Shown: in pieces, positions 50,596 through 62,250 of the stretch | Layout of the letters: every line of letters starts with the position of its first letter | How positions within the stretch are numbered: the stretch's first letter is position 1 | Origin: Deinococcus hopiensis KR-140 | GTDB lineage: Bacteria; Deinococcota; Deinococci; Deinococcales; Deinococcaceae | Reading direction: 5' to 3' | Length of the DNA stretch: 64,000 bases | Assembly: GCF_900176165.1 (NCBI RefSeq) | Contig: NZ_FWWU01000009.1 | Span: 732,001 to 796,000 of the forward strand | Program-made: the position numbers and the translations under genes | Notes under the pieces: generated by a model | What the model was told of the DNA's origin: nothing | Seen by the model: the letters and a program-made list of their open reading frames with translations, nothing else | Database searches by the model: none

Positions 50596-51164
50596 GCCAG
50601 TTCCCGCAAAGCCCGCAGCAGCAGCTCGCCCTCGGTGGCCTGTACACGGGCCTTGAGGGCGTCCAGCGTGTCACCGGGCAGCACCGGCACCCGCACCTGC
50701 GCGAGCACCGGCCCCTCGTCGATGCCCGCCGTGACGAGGTGCACGGTCGCGCCCGATTCCGTGTCGCCTGAGGCCAACACTGCCTCGTGCACCCGGTCCC
50801 CGTACATCCCGCGTCCACCATGGCGGGGCAGCAGGCTGGGGTGGACGTTGACCAGCCGGCCCGCGTAGGCGGACAGCACGCGCGGCCCCAGCGCCTTCAT
50901 GTATCCGCTCAGCACCAGCGTGTCCGCGCCCGAGTCCCGCAAGAAGGAGGCGATGGCCGCGTCCAGCGCGTCCTCATCCGCGTATTTCGCTCCGCTGAGG
51001 TGCGCCGTCCTCAGCCCCGCCTCCCGGGCCCACGCGAGCGCCGGTGAACGGCTGTTGTTGCTCGCCAGGGCGACAGGGGTGGCATTCAGGCGTCCGTCGC
51101 GGCAGGTTTCAATCAGAAAACGCGCCGCGCTGCCCCCATGCGAGGCGAGAAAAGCGAGGTTCAC
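50592..51164 (-). CDS. purN: phosphoribosylglycinamide formyltransferase
   Basis: A 190-residue GART transformylase of purine synthesis, using 10-formyl-THF. The substrate site LVNVHPSLLPRHGG holds the catalytic His; VALASNNSRSPAL carries a conserved N; and SGATVHLVTAGIDEGPVLAQ holds the catalytic Asp. The length is normal for PurN. It is translationally coupled to the DUF402 gene. Confidence 0.93.
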   Translation of the reverse strand: MNLAFLASHGGSAARFLIETCRDGRLNATPVALASNNSRSPALAWAREAGLRTAHLSGAKYADEDALDAAIASFLRDSGADTLVLSGYMKALGPRVLSAYAGRLVNVHPSLLPRHGGRGMYGDRVHEAVLASGDTESGATVHLVTAGIDEGPVLAQVRVPVLPGDTLDALKARVQATEGELLLRALRELA

Positions 51165-51204
51165 GGTTGCTCCGCGCCGCCAGGAAAGGGGCTTGCCCCC
51201 ACCA

Positions 51205-52584
<1,380 letters not shown>

Positions 52585-52716
52585 GGGCGGATGATACCGG
52601 GGAAGTGTGGGACGGCAAAAAGGCGGCTGCCCGGCGCAGGCCCATGTCCCCGGCTCCAGGATGGAGAACGCACATTCCCAATCGTGCCGGGCGCACCTCG
52701 CGCCACGTTCAGAATC

Positions 52717-52737
52717 CTTGCGGCGGGTATACTCAAG
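52717..52737 (+). promoter_or_regulatory. HAIR-like HspR operator
   Basis: CTTGCGG, 7 bases, ACTCAAG. The HspR consensus is CTTGAGT-N7-ACTCAAG: the right half is perfect, the left is CTTG plus mismatches, and the spacing is exact. It overlaps the -10 box and lies just before the HspR-like gene, so it fits autorepression. Confidence 0.75.
52728..52733 (+). promoter_or_regulatory. -10 box TATACT of the HspR gene
   Basis: TATACT lies 10 bases before ATG 52744 and inside the HAIR-like operator. A weak -35 (ACGTTC) sits 17 bases upstream. The start would be within a few bases of the 5' end. Confidence 0.6.
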
Positions 52738-52743
52738 CGAGGT

Positions 52744-53450
<707 letters not shown>

Positions 53451-53454
<4 letters not shown>

Positions 53455-53924
53455 CCGCGTTGGGCGAGGTAAGGCCAGAAGCGGTGCAGCAGCGGGTGGG
53501 GGCGGGCGTGGCCGCCCTGCGCGCTGGGCCACATGGCCCGGAGGTGCTGCTCGTGTTGCGCCGCGACGATGGCCTGTGGGACCTGCCGGGCGGCGGAGTC
53601 AACGTGGGCGAGGAGGTGGAGGCCGCCGCCCGCCGCGAACTGCGCGAGGAAACGGGGCTAAGTGCCGGACCCCTCACGCTGCTGGGGGTGTTTAGCGGGG
53701 ACGCGCACCGACACACCTACCCCGACGGTAACGTGGTGGCCTGGGTGACAGTGCTGTATACGGCGCGGCACGTTTCCGGAGAGGCCCGGGCTGGTGACGA
53801 CGCCGCCGATACGGGCTGGTGGCCCCTGGGTGGCCTGCCCACCGGCGTGAGTATGGCAACGCGCGCCTACTTCATGACCCTGCTGCTGAGGTTGGAGGAC
53901 CTGGGGCTGGAGGACGGACCGTGA
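53451..53924 (+). CDS. Nudix hydrolase
   Basis: 157 residues with a complete Nudix box: G-x5-E-x7-REUxEE, read as GGGVNVGEEVEAAARRELRE, ETGL. The preceding strand is LLVLRRDDGLWDLPGGG. It hydrolyses a nucleoside diphosphate linked to another group; the substrate is open. The start overlaps the HspR stop by 4 bases and its stop overlaps the phosphoesterase start by GTGA, so three genes are coupled. Deinococcus has many Nudix proteins linked to damage resistance. Confidence 0.9.
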
Positions 53925-54784
53925 CCTCCTTGCCGGCCGAGTGCCCACTGTGGGTGATGGGCGACGTCCACGGCGCCTTTGACAAGCTCCGCACGCTGCT
54001 GCTCTCGGCGGGGTTGATCGATGTGCGGGGTGACTGGACAGGCGGACGGGCGCACCTCGTGTTTCTGGGCGACTATATGGACCGCGGGCCCAACGGCATC
54101 GGGGTGGTGCGGCTGGTGCGGCGGCTCGAAGCGCAGGCCCCGGCGTCGGGTGGTCGCGTCTCGGCGCTGCTGGGCAACCACGAAGTGATGTTCCTGGCTG
54201 CCCAGCGCTTTGCGCGCAGTGATCCTGGGGACCGTTACGGGTTTTTCGACTACTGGCTGGCCAACGGCGGCCAGGGCCGCGACGCAGCCAACATGACGGC
54301 CGAGGAGGAAGGGTGGCTGGCAGCCCGGCCCGCCCTGCTGCGGGTGGGGCGCTGGCTGCTGCTGCACGCCGACAGTCCGATGTACCTGCACCTGGGCACC
54401 AGCGTGAACGCGGTAAACGCGGCCGTCGCGCGGCTGATGCAGAGCGTGCAGCCCGAGGTCTGGGGCCACTTCGCCAACGCCTTCGCCGAGCGCCTCGCCT
54501 TTGCCGATCACGGCGGCGAGAAGGTGGCCCGCAAACTGCTGAACACCTTCGGCGGCACGCGGTTGGCCCACGGCCATACCCCAGTGCCCATCCTGCTGGG
54601 CGAGTCGGGCCTGGCCCCTGAGGACGGCCCCGGCCTGCCCGTGCTGTACGCCTCTCAGCTGTGTGTGGCCCTCGACAGCGGCCTGACCTTCGGCGACGCG
54701 GCGGGCTTCCTGACCCGGCTGGATGATCGGGGCGTGGCCGAAGTCGTGCCGTATCCCGCGCCAGAGCGGAGGACGAGGTTTTGA
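53921..54784 (+). CDS. metallophosphoesterase (calcineurin-like)
   Basis: 287 residues with the dinuclear metal motifs GDVHGAFDKL, FLGDYMDRGPNG and GNHEVMF, and later LLHADSPMYLH and AHGHTPVPIL. It is of the PPP/ApaH-like phosphatase group. It could hydrolyse phosphoproteins or dinucleoside polyphosphates. The GTG start overlaps the Nudix stop by 4 bases; the two hydrolases may act in one nucleotide clean-up step. Confidence 0.88.
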   Translation: MTSLPAECPLWVMGDVHGAFDKLRTLLLSAGLIDVRGDWTGGRAHLVFLGDYMDRGPNGIGVVRLVRRLEAQAPASGGRVSALLGNHEVMFLAAQRFARSDPGDRYGFFDYWLANGGQGRDAANMTAEEEGWLAARPALLRVGRWLLLHADSPMYLHLGTSVNAVNAAVARLMQSVQPEVWGHFANAFAERLAFADHGGEKVARKLLNTFGGTRLAHGHTPVPILLGESGLAPEDGPGLPVLYASQLCVALDSGLTFGDAAGFLTRLDDRGVAEVVPYPAPERRTRF

Positions 54785-54877
54785 AGAAGGACCAGCAGGT
54801 CTGACCGCCAGGGTCGGTGCCCTGGGGTTGGACCATTTGACGGTCAGGCGGTGGGCCCCTGCCCGCCCACGGCAGGA

Positions 54878-54883
54878 TAGACT
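54878..54883 (+). promoter_or_regulatory. -10 box TAGACT
   Basis: TAGACT ends 7 bases before the GTG at 54891, with no ribosome site. Confidence 0.5.
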
Positions 54884-54890
54884 CGGCCCC

Positions 54891-55421
54891 GTGAAAACGC
54901 ACAAGGTCGAGGTCGGGGACGTGACCCGCGAACTGCCCATCGTGCCGGTGGCCCCCGGCGTCAGCGTGGCCCTCTTTAACATGCTGGGCGACACCGAGGT
55001 CACGGAAGCTGCTGGGCGCGAACTCGCGCGCCTCCTGCCCCCCGAGGTGGACGTGCTCGTCACGCCCGAGGTCAAGGCCCTGGGGCTGGCGCACGTGATC
55101 AGCCGGGAAAGCGGCAAGCCCTACGTGGTGATTCGCAAGACGGAAAAGCCTTACATGGTGGACCCGGTGGCCCGTGAGGTCGTCAGCATTACCACGGGCA
55201 AACCGCAACTGCTGGTGCTTGACGGCTTCGACGTCCCCAAGATCCGCGGCCACAAGGTTGCCATCGTGGACGACGTGGTGTCGAGCGGCGGAACGCTACA
55301 CTCGCTTCGCCAGATTATCGAGGAGGTGGGCGGTGAGGTGGCCGCCGTCGTGGCGGTCTTTACCGAGGGTCAGGAGCGCCCCGAGGTGACGGCGCTGGGA
55401 CACCTGCCGCTGTTTGAATGA
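54891..55421 (+). CDS. PRPP-dependent phosphoribosyltransferase (first paralogue)
   Basis: 176 residues. It begins KTHKVEVGDVTRELPIVPVA, and the PRPP-binding loop is VAIVDDVVSSGGTLHSL, complete with the two acidic residues. This is a type I phosphoribosyltransferase, near adenine/xanthine types, but the base is not certain. Starts with GTG after a -10 box. A second, diverged copy follows 75 bases later. Confidence 0.85.
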   Translation: MKTHKVEVGDVTRELPIVPVAPGVSVALFNMLGDTEVTEAAGRELARLLPPEVDVLVTPEVKALGLAHVISRESGKPYVVIRKTEKPYMVDPVAREVVSITTGKPQLLVLDGFDVPKIRGHKVAIVDDVVSSGGTLHSLRQIIEEVGGEVAAVVAVFTEGQERPEVTALGHLPLFE

Positions 55422-55445
55422 GCCGCCGGCCACCTTTCAGGTCCG

Positions 55446-55475
55446 GCTGATGGTTAAGCGCTGACGGTTGACCGC
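55446..55475 (+). repeat. intergenic GCTGACGG-type short repeat
   Basis: GCTGATGGTTAAGCGCTGAC followed by GGTTGACCGC lies between the two phosphoribosyltransferase genes. It resembles the sites at 20711 and 45008. Confidence 0.4.
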
Positions 55476-55484
55476 TTCTTCCGT

Positions 55485-55490
55485 TACCCT
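55485..55490 (+). promoter_or_regulatory. -10 box TACCCT
   Basis: TACCCT lies 6 bases before the ATG at 55497, so the second phosphoribosyltransferase may have its own leaderless promoter. Confidence 0.5.
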
Positions 55491-55496
55491 GACGCC

Positions 55497-56039
<543 letters not shown>

Positions 56040-56050
56040 GGCGCGCCCGC

Positions 56051-56935
56051 TTATTTCCTGGAGGGGGACACGATGCTCGGCAGCGCGTCCTCCAGCCGGT
56101 GCATGGGCAGGCCGAACGCCTCGCGGGCGGGCCCGTTGGGCGCGGTGTTGCCCTCCTTGAGCATGGCGTACTGGTCCCGGGTGATGGGCGGCTTGGGCAG
56201 AACCTGCATGGCGGGCACCAGCAGGTTCATCAGGGCAAGCGGCACAGGCGCGATGGGTTTGCGCTTGCCCAGGGCGGAGAGTTCCAGCTTCAGCAGTTGC
56301 CGGAAGGTGAATTCCTCGGGGCCGGTAAGGGCGTAGGTCTGCCCTACAGTTTCGGGCCGTTCCAGCGCCCCCGCGAAGGCCAGGGCCACGTCCTGCACGC
56401 TGACCGGGCGAAAGGGAAAGGAGCCGTCGCCGATCTGGGGCACGACGGGCGCGGTGCCCACCAGTTCACGCAGCACCCGACCGAAAAAGTCGTCGCCCAC
56501 GCCGAAGATCAGGCTGGGCTGGAAGATGGTCCAGCTCAATCCACTTTCCCGCACCAGGCGCTCGGCCTGGGCCTTGCTGCGGCTGTAGCCGCTCCCGCTG
56601 TCTTCCCGTGCGCCCAGGGCGCTCATGTGAACGTAGCGGGTGTGGCGGGCACACGCGGCCAGCACGTTCCGCGTGCCCTCCACATGAACGCGCGTGAAGG
56701 TCTGTTCACCTTGCTCCGCAATGATGCCGACGAGGTGAACCACGGCGTCTGGCCGCGCGTGCCCGGAGGCCCGGAACACGCTGCCCGGGTCCGTGACGTC
56801 GAGGGGCACCCCCACTGTGCCGGGCAGCGCCCCGCCGCGACGTGATCCGGCAAACACCGTGTGTCCCCGCGTCAGCAGTTCACCCACCACCGCCCGTCCC
56901 ACAAATCCCGTGGCTCCCGTGACCAGGACGTTCAT
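56051..56935 (-). CDS. NAD(P)-binding SDR protein, NDUFA9-like
   Basis: 294 residues of the atypical SDR family related to complex I subunit NDUFA9 and NAD-dependent epimerases. The nucleotide motif is VLVTGATGFVGRAVVGELLT, followed by AVVHLVGIIAEQG and SGYSRSKAQAERLVRESGLS with the YxxxK-like S-R-S-K. The substrate is unknown. The ATG has an AAGGAG ribosome site. It faces the phosphoribosyltransferase pair and is probably a separate unit. Confidence 0.87.
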   Translation of the reverse strand: MNVLVTGATGFVGRAVVGELLTRGHTVFAGSRRGGALPGTVGVPLDVTDPGSVFRASGHARPDAVVHLVGIIAEQGEQTFTRVHVEGTRNVLAACARHTRYVHMSALGAREDSGSGYSRSKAQAERLVRESGLSWTIFQPSLIFGVGDDFFGRVLRELVGTAPVVPQIGDGSFPFRPVSVQDVALAFAGALERPETVGQTYALTGPEEFTFRQLLKLELSALGKRKPIAPVPLALMNLLVPAMQVLPKPPITRDQYAMLKEGNTAPNGPAREAFGLPMHRLEDALPSIVSPSRK

Positions 56936-57121
56936 CTGCGCTCCTTTCGGCTTCCGGTTGGTGGGGAAGCCTGTCCGTTTCATTGGACAGGGCGCCGGCC
57001 GGGCGAACCGTAAGCCTTGTGCCAGGGTTCCTTCTGTCCCGGTGCCGGGCGGCCCGGGCCTCTACAATGCCCCTGATGGTGTGGCCGCCGTCTGTTCCGG
57101 CGTGCCCCCGCCCCGCTGCCC

Positions 57122-58000
57122 ATGCGTCCCCTGACCCTGCCCGCCCGATTGCCCCTGCGCCGCGTGCTCGCCGTGGCCCGCCCCGCGCTGTGGATCAACA
57201 CCGTGGGCACGCTGGTCATGGGCCTCTGGCTGACGGGGCACCTCTGGACGGAGCACCCCGGTCTACTCGTGCTGCTCGCGTACCTCACGCTGCCCTTCAA
57301 CCTCCTGATCTACGGGCTGAATGATCTGGCCGACCGTGAGGAGGACGCCTTATCTGTCCGCAAAGGTGGCTGGCAGGGGGCGCGGCTGACGGTGGGGGAG
57401 GGTGCGCCGCTGCTGCGGGCGGTCCTGTTGCTGAACGTGCCCTTTTTGCTGGCGCTGGCACTGCTGCTGCCCCCGGCAGCCCAGGGGGTGCTGCTGCTCT
57501 GCGTGGCGCTGTTCGCCGCTTACAGTGTGCCGCCGCTGCGCCTCAAGGGCCGCCCCTTTCTCGACGGCCTGAGCAACGTCGCCTACGCCCTGCCGCTCGC
57601 GCTGCCCGCGCTGGCGCTGGGCACGCCCGTGCCCACCCTGCCCCTGCTGGCCCTGATGTGCTACTCGGTGGGAAAGCACGCCTTCGACGCCGCACAAGAC
57701 GTTCCTGCTGACCATCTCGCAGGCACCCGTACCGTCGCCACCACGCTCGGTGTTCCTGGCAGCGCCTCCTACGCGCTGGTCTGGTTCCTGCTCGCTGGAG
57801 CGCTGCTGTGGCCGGTCAGTCGCCTCACCGCCGCCGCCCTGTGGGTGGTGTGCGGTGGGATGGCCCTGGCGCTGTTGCGGGACCCGACGCCGGGCCGCGC
57901 CGCACGGCTGTATCCCCTCAGCATCGTCACGCCGTGGATCGTGGGCACGGTGGCAGGGGTGCCGCTGGTATACCTGCTGGCGCGCGGGCTCTGGCCGTGA
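57122..58000 (+). CDS. UbiA family prenyltransferase
   Basis: 292 residues with about eight membrane helices. The prenyl diphosphate-binding motifs are YGLNDLADREEDALSVRKGG (N-D-x-x-D) and KHAFDAAQDVPAD (D-x-x-x-D region). UbiA enzymes attach isoprenoid chains to aromatic or carotenoid acceptors. Its stop overlaps the CrtI-type gene by 4 bases (GTGA), which suggests lycopene-type carotenoids as the partner substrate; that is inference. A TACAAT box is about 55 bases upstream of ATG 57122. Confidence 0.87.
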   Translation: MRPLTLPARLPLRRVLAVARPALWINTVGTLVMGLWLTGHLWTEHPGLLVLLAYLTLPFNLLIYGLNDLADREEDALSVRKGGWQGARLTVGEGAPLLRAVLLLNVPFLLALALLLPPAAQGVLLLCVALFAAYSVPPLRLKGRPFLDGLSNVAYALPLALPALALGTPVPTLPLLALMCYSVGKHAFDAAQDVPADHLAGTRTVATTLGVPGSASYALVWFLLAGALLWPVSRLTAAALWVVCGGMALALLRDPTPGRAARLYPLSIVTPWIVGTVAGVPLVYLLARGLWP

Positions 58001-59391
58001 AAGGAAGCGGTCAGCTTCCAGCCGCCGGGCGCCAGGCTGGTCCCCAGTCCATCGGCCTTCTCGGTGGCGGGGTAGCGGGCCTCGCGCTCGCGGCGCTGCT
58101 GGGAGGGCTGGGGCACGGCGTGACCGTGTACGAGCGGGACCGGGCGGGGGGCAAGTTGCGGCGGGTCACGGTGGGTGGGCTGAGCTTCGGTACAGGGCCC
58201 AGCCTCTTTACCTTTCCGGGGGTGTGGCGCGCGTTTCTGGCCCAGCTGGGCGAGGTAGACCCGCTGGACCTGCGCCCCCTGCCCGGCGGTCTGGGGATTC
58301 ATTACACGCCGTTCGGGGAGGTGCCGCTGCCCGTTCCCCCCGGGCATCCCCTGCATTCTGCGTGGAGCCGGTACGTCGCGTCCGCTGCGCCACTCGCGCC
58401 CTGGGTGGAGACGCTGCTGACCACGCCGCCGCGCCTGACAGACCCGTTGTTCCGGCAGGCCAGTGGGGGGCTGTTCCGCGCCACGCGGGGCCACCTCACG
58501 GCAGAGGGCTGGGTGCGAGCTCAACGGTTGCCCCCCGCGTTGGCCCACGCCATCCGGACCCACGCCCTGAACGCAGGCCTGGCACCGGAGGACGCCCCCG
58601 CCCTCTACGCCCTAATTCCCGCATTGGTGGCCGAGAAGGTCTACCGGCCTGCCTCCGGCATGGGCGCGCTGCTCGGTACCCTGCTGGCCTTGGCAACGGC
58701 CCGGGGCGTGCAGGTGCGGGAAGGAGCAGAGGTGGTGCGGGTGGATGTGGAGCGCGCGGCCCTGACGCTGCGGGGAGGGAAGGTCTGCCAGCACGATCTG
58801 CTCGTCAGCGCCCTCGATCCGGTCCGGCTCGCGGCGCTGCGGGGGCATTCAGTTCGTTCCCCTGTGTCCTGCCGGACGGTAAGCGGCGTTGCGCTGTATG
58901 CGGCCTTGCCTGCCCCCGCTCCACTGCCTGCCACCTCGGTCCTGCCTCCCACCGACTTCACCACCTTTCGCGCCGCAATGCGGGCCGGGGCCCTGCCCCC
59001 CGATACGTTGGCCCTCGTCCACGCGGACGGTCCCCGCCTCGCCGTGCTGCTCACCGCGCCTGCCACAGCCCGTAACCTCGGCCCTCCCCATTCCTGGGTG
59101 CGGGCGCAGGTGAGGCGGGTGGAGGAGAGGCTCGGTGTGCCCGGGCTGCTGGCCTCCGCGCGGGATGTGGTGGCCCTGCCCCCGGCCTACTACGCGGCCG
59201 GAGGATATCCGGGCGGCGCGATCTACGGCGCGGCCCTTCCGGTGTGGCGCGGTGGGCCGCTGCACCCTCAGCCCTACCACCCAGCCCCCCGACTGTGGCA
59301 GGTGGGAACGGGGGTGCATCCAGGCGGAGGCCTCCCGGCGATCCTCGGTGGGGCGCTGATCGTGAAGCGGCTGATGCAGGGAAGAGGCTGA
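57997..59391 (+). CDS. CrtI/CrtD-type carotenoid desaturase-like oxidoreductase
   Basis: 464 residues. The dinucleotide fold is SIGLLGGGVAGLALAALLGG, with second signature TVYERDRAGGKLRRVTVGGL and a C-terminal FAD contact GTGVHPGGGLPAILGGALIV typical of phytoene desaturase relatives. In Deinococcus such enzymes introduce double bases of desaturation in deinoxanthin synthesis; which one this is cannot be decided here. It is coupled to UbiA through GTGA. Confidence 0.87.
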   Translation: MKGSGQLPAAGRQAGPQSIGLLGGGVAGLALAALLGGLGHGVTVYERDRAGGKLRRVTVGGLSFGTGPSLFTFPGVWRAFLAQLGEVDPLDLRPLPGGLGIHYTPFGEVPLPVPPGHPLHSAWSRYVASAAPLAPWVETLLTTPPRLTDPLFRQASGGLFRATRGHLTAEGWVRAQRLPPALAHAIRTHALNAGLAPEDAPALYALIPALVAEKVYRPASGMGALLGTLLALATARGVQVREGAEVVRVDVERAALTLRGGKVCQHDLLVSALDPVRLAALRGHSVRSPVSCRTVSGVALYAALPAPAPLPATSVLPPTDFTTFRAAMRAGALPPDTLALVHADGPRLAVLLTAPATARNLGPPHSWVRAQVRRVEERLGVPGLLASARDVVALPPAYYAAGGYPGGAIYGAALPVWRGGPLHPQPYHPAPRLWQVGTGVHPGGGLPAILGGALIVKRLMQGRG

Positions 59392-59396
59392 AGCCC

Positions 59397-60060
59397 TTCA
59401 GCAGTCCGGTTGGTGGGGGAATGCGCCAGCATCAGGAGGGCGCCGCTGAGCGGCTGGGCTTCTTCGCCGTTTGGTGCGGCCAGGGAGGCGGCTTCGATCC
59501 AGCCTGGGACGTGGGCAGTTGACCATTCTGGGGGAAGTTCGCCCGAGGGGCGCAGGTCCTGGGCCAGTGGGCCCCTCGCGTGAACCCACCACCGGGCCAG
59601 CAATCCGGCAGGCTGCACGGCGAACGCTTGCAGCGTGGACCAACGCAGCCGCATGCTGGCGTACCAGGGCCAGCGCGAGAGCACCTCGTCCCAGGAGGGC
59701 GGCGCGGAGGTGTGTAGAGCGGGGCCCGCTGCCCGCCACGCAGCAAAAACCCCTGCTGGGCGTATTCCAGGCGGCACGCTACTTTTTCCGCCCGGATCTC
59801 CTCGGCGTGCACCAACTCCAGAGGGCGTGGCAGGAAGTATCGGAAATCGTCCCAAGTCCCCTCCGTGGGCAGCGCGCAGCCGACAGTTCGGCAGTCGCCG
59901 GCGTTTCACTGGGCTGGAGCCCGTACGGTTCGCGGGCGATGTGCTGGGGCACGGCCGCGGAAGCCTGATACAGCTCTTTTACCACCTGGGCCGGCGCCAC
60001 GTCCGCGATTTCGCCGTAAAGTCGGCCGCAAGGCTTGGATGACGGGGGTGGCCCAGGCCA
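59397..60060 (-). pseudogene. frameshifted gene of unknown family
   Basis: The minus strand shows a protein in alternating frames. From 60060: LLLLAWATPVIQALRP, then VVKELYQASAAVPQHIAREP, YGLQPSETPATAELSAA, then TWDDFRYFLPRPLELVHAEE, IRAEKVACRLEYAQQGFLLR, then PPSWDEVLSRWPWYASMRLR, STLQAFAVQPAGLLARWWVH. Three or more indels are needed. The family is not recognised. It sits after the carotenoid genes on the opposite strand. Confidence 0.5.
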
Positions 60061-60067
60061 GAAGAAG

Positions 60068-60099
60068 GAGGCGTCGGGGTGAATTCACCCCGACGCCTC
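60068..60099 (-). terminator. terminator of the subtilisin-like gene
   Basis: A 32-base perfect palindrome: GAGGCGTCGGGGTGAA (60068-60083) and its complement (60084-60099). It lies 17 bases after the protease stop. Confidence 0.7.
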
Positions 60100-60115
60100 G
60101 ATTGTGCGTGTGGCC

Positions 60116-61876
60116 TTACTGTCCGGTAATCGCCCCCAAGGGGTTGACCAGACCGTAGCCGAAGTTGTTGTCCTTACCCGCCGTGCCCAAGTCCTTGGCG
60201 GTGCTGGTCAGCAGGCTCAGCAGCTGGGCATTGGTGAGGTTGGGCTTGACGGCCCACACCACCGCGGCGGCGGCACTGACGTGCGGCGTGGCCATGCTGG
60301 TCCCGTCGAAGTACTCGTAGTCGGCGCTCGTGACGCTGACCGTACCGGTGGTGGGCAGCTTGACCAGCAGACCCTGGCCGTCGGCCTGGGTGATGCCCAC
60401 GACGGGCACGGTGTAGGCGTTTGTCAGGCTCATGCCCAGCGGCCCAGCCACGTTGTTGTAGATCATGACGCCCTTCGCGCCGCTGGCCACCGCGTTGGCG
60501 GTCTTTTCCTCGAAGGAGCAGGTGCCGCGGCTGATCAGGGCGATGTTGCCGCTCAGGGCCGCGTTTCGGGTGGAAGTGCCGCAGAACTCGTTGCCGCCCG
60601 CCGTGCCCGTGCCGTCGCCCGCTTTGACCACGTTGCCGCTGAAGGTGCCCTTGCCGCTCTTGTCCGCGCCCTCCACGTCGCTAAAGGTCACGCCGCCACC
60701 GCTCGCCGACGCGCGGGAGCCTTGCCCGAGCGGCACGCTGCTCAGCACGTGGACGCCGGGACCCACGAGGTCCACCTGGGTGCCGAAGTTGGAGAAGTCG
60801 GCCTTGGCCTCGGCGGCGTCAATCGCCCCGACGCCCACGACGTTCGTGTAGGCGGCAGGGTAGGAAACGGCGGCCCCGTCGTTGCCGGTGGCGGCGATCA
60901 CGAGGACCCCCTTGTTGTAGACGCTGGTGTACGCGCGCTGCTCGGTCTGGCTGGCACGTCCACCGCCCAGCGACATAGACACCACCACGTGGTTTTCCGT
61001 CCCGCCCTGGCTCTTGAGCTGCGCGGCGCACCAGTTCACACCGTTGATGATCCCGCTCGACGCCCCCGAGCCGTCGTTGCCCAGCACCCGGGCCATGTAC
61101 AGGTTCGCCCCGCTGGAAACGCCGCCTACGCCGTTGGGGTCCATGCCTGCCTGCATGCCGCTCGCGCCCGTGCCTGCGCCGTACTGCGCGAAGATGGTGC
61201 CCGACACGTGCGTGCCGTGGTGCGACACGTCGTTGAGCTGGTACGGATCGGTGTACGTCTCGCCCGTCACGAAGTTCTTGAAGCCCCTCAGCTTGCGCCC
61301 GAACTCCGGGTGGTTGGCATCAATGCCAGTGTCGGTCACGCACACCGCCACGCCCGCTCCGGTGTAGTTGCTGGCCCGCAGGGTGGGCACCTTCAGGGCG
61401 CTATCGCCCCAGGTGTACTCGCCGCTGGCCGTGTAGACGGGTGTGGCCTGGGCGGTGAGTCCCTGGGCGCTCAGGCCCGAGCGGACCGAGGCGTCGGTCA
61501 CGCCGCTCTTCATCCCCACCGCGTGACGCACGAGGTCCGGCTCGACGTAGGCGACGCTGGGGTTGGCCTGGAGCTTCGAGAGCGCTTCTGGACTCAGCTT
61601 CACGGCTGCCGCGCTGATGTCGGCCCACTGGGTGGTCAGCACCCCGCCCGCCGCCGTGATGGCCTGCGCCTGGAGCTGCGCCTGCGCCGCGAGCTGTTCG
61701 GCGTTTAGGCTCTGCGCGCCCAGATTGCTCTCCTTGAAGCCCACCAGATATGCCCCTGCGATTTCGCCAGTGTGCTCGGGCGCGCTCGCCGCGGGAGACG
61801 CGACTTGCACCTGCTGCCCACAGGCGGCGAGCGTGAGGGCGAGGGTGGCGGCCAGCAGGGTACGGGTATGCTTCAT
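60116..61876 (-). CDS. S8 subtilisin-like lipoprotein peptidase
   Basis: 586 residues. A lipoprotein signal (TLLAATLALTLAAC, Cys19) is followed by an I9-type propeptide (AYLVGFKESNLGAQSLN, VAYVEPDLVRHAVG) and the catalytic domain with D182 (VTDTGID), H220 (HHGTHVSG) and S527 (DGTSMATPH). A PA-like insert lies between about residues 400 and 500 (SGAKGVMIYNNVAGPLGMSL). It should be an envelope-anchored protease. The start at 61876 has an AGGAGA site; the longer open frame to 61921 lacks the signal. A palindrome lies upstream at 62017. Confidence 0.92.
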   Translation of the reverse strand: MKHTRTLLAATLALTLAACGQQVQVASPAASAPEHTGEIAGAYLVGFKESNLGAQSLNAEQLAAQAQLQAQAITAAGGVLTTQWADISAAAVKLSPEALSKLQANPSVAYVEPDLVRHAVGMKSGVTDASVRSGLSAQGLTAQATPVYTASGEYTWGDSALKVPTLRASNYTGAGVAVCVTDTGIDANHPEFGRKLRGFKNFVTGETYTDPYQLNDVSHHGTHVSGTIFAQYGAGTGASGMQAGMDPNGVGGVSSGANLYMARVLGNDGSGASSGIINGVNWCAAQLKSQGGTENHVVVSMSLGGGRASQTEQRAYTSVYNKGVLVIAATGNDGAAVSYPAAYTNVVGVGAIDAAEAKADFSNFGTQVDLVGPGVHVLSSVPLGQGSRASASGGGVTFSDVEGADKSGKGTFSGNVVKAGDGTGTAGGNEFCGTSTRNAALSGNIALISRGTCSFEEKTANAVASGAKGVMIYNNVAGPLGMSLTNAYTVPVVGITQADGQGLLVKLPTTGTVSVTSADYEYFDGTSMATPHVSAAAAVVWAVKPNLTNAQLLSLLTSTAKDLGTAGKDNNFGYGLVNPLGAITGQ

Positions 61877-62016
61877 GGGGTCTCCTGAAAAGCGGGAAAG
61901 GGGGAGGACGCGGGCGTACACCCCGGGTCAGGGGGAGGGGCAGGCGAAGCTGTTGTGTTGATTGGGCGAATGCTATTGCGCGCCTGATAGGGTGCTTTGT
62001 GTGTTTCTAGACATTT

Positions 62017-62031
62017 CTGGACTTGGTTCAA
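62017..62031. promoter_or_regulatory. palindrome CTGGAC-TTG-GTTCAA
   Basis: A close match to the 50021 palindrome (TTGAAC-TTG-GTTCAA), about 140 bases upstream of the protease start. The rest of 61877-62180 holds no gene that can be supported. Confidence 0.4.
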
Positions 62032-62182
62032 GTTACATTTCCTCTCTCTTTCCTGTGCTCCTTCCCGTTCTCTTCGTCCCGCTTAACGTGTGAAAGGCTG
62101 AACAGTAGACTCGCCCCTCCGCTGCCAACTGGGGCGGAGAGCTGGCCGGGGGCGTTCCCCTGTTTCTCAACTCCAGCTAAAG

Positions 62183-62207
62183 AAAAAAAGCCAGGAAACC
62201 CTGGCTT
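62183..62207 (-). terminator. terminator of P5C dehydrogenase gene
   Basis: On the minus strand AAGCCAGG, loop GTTT, CCTGGCTT, followed by a run of T. It begins about 45 bases after the stop. Confidence 0.85.
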
Positions 62208-62250
62208 CTCTCACTCCCCCCGGTGGGGGTATCATCGTGAATTTTTTGGC

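Noticed and set aside
60104..61708. A 534-codon open frame antisense to the subtilisin-like gene
   Set aside because: Composition and lack of motifs mark it as a shadow of the protease.
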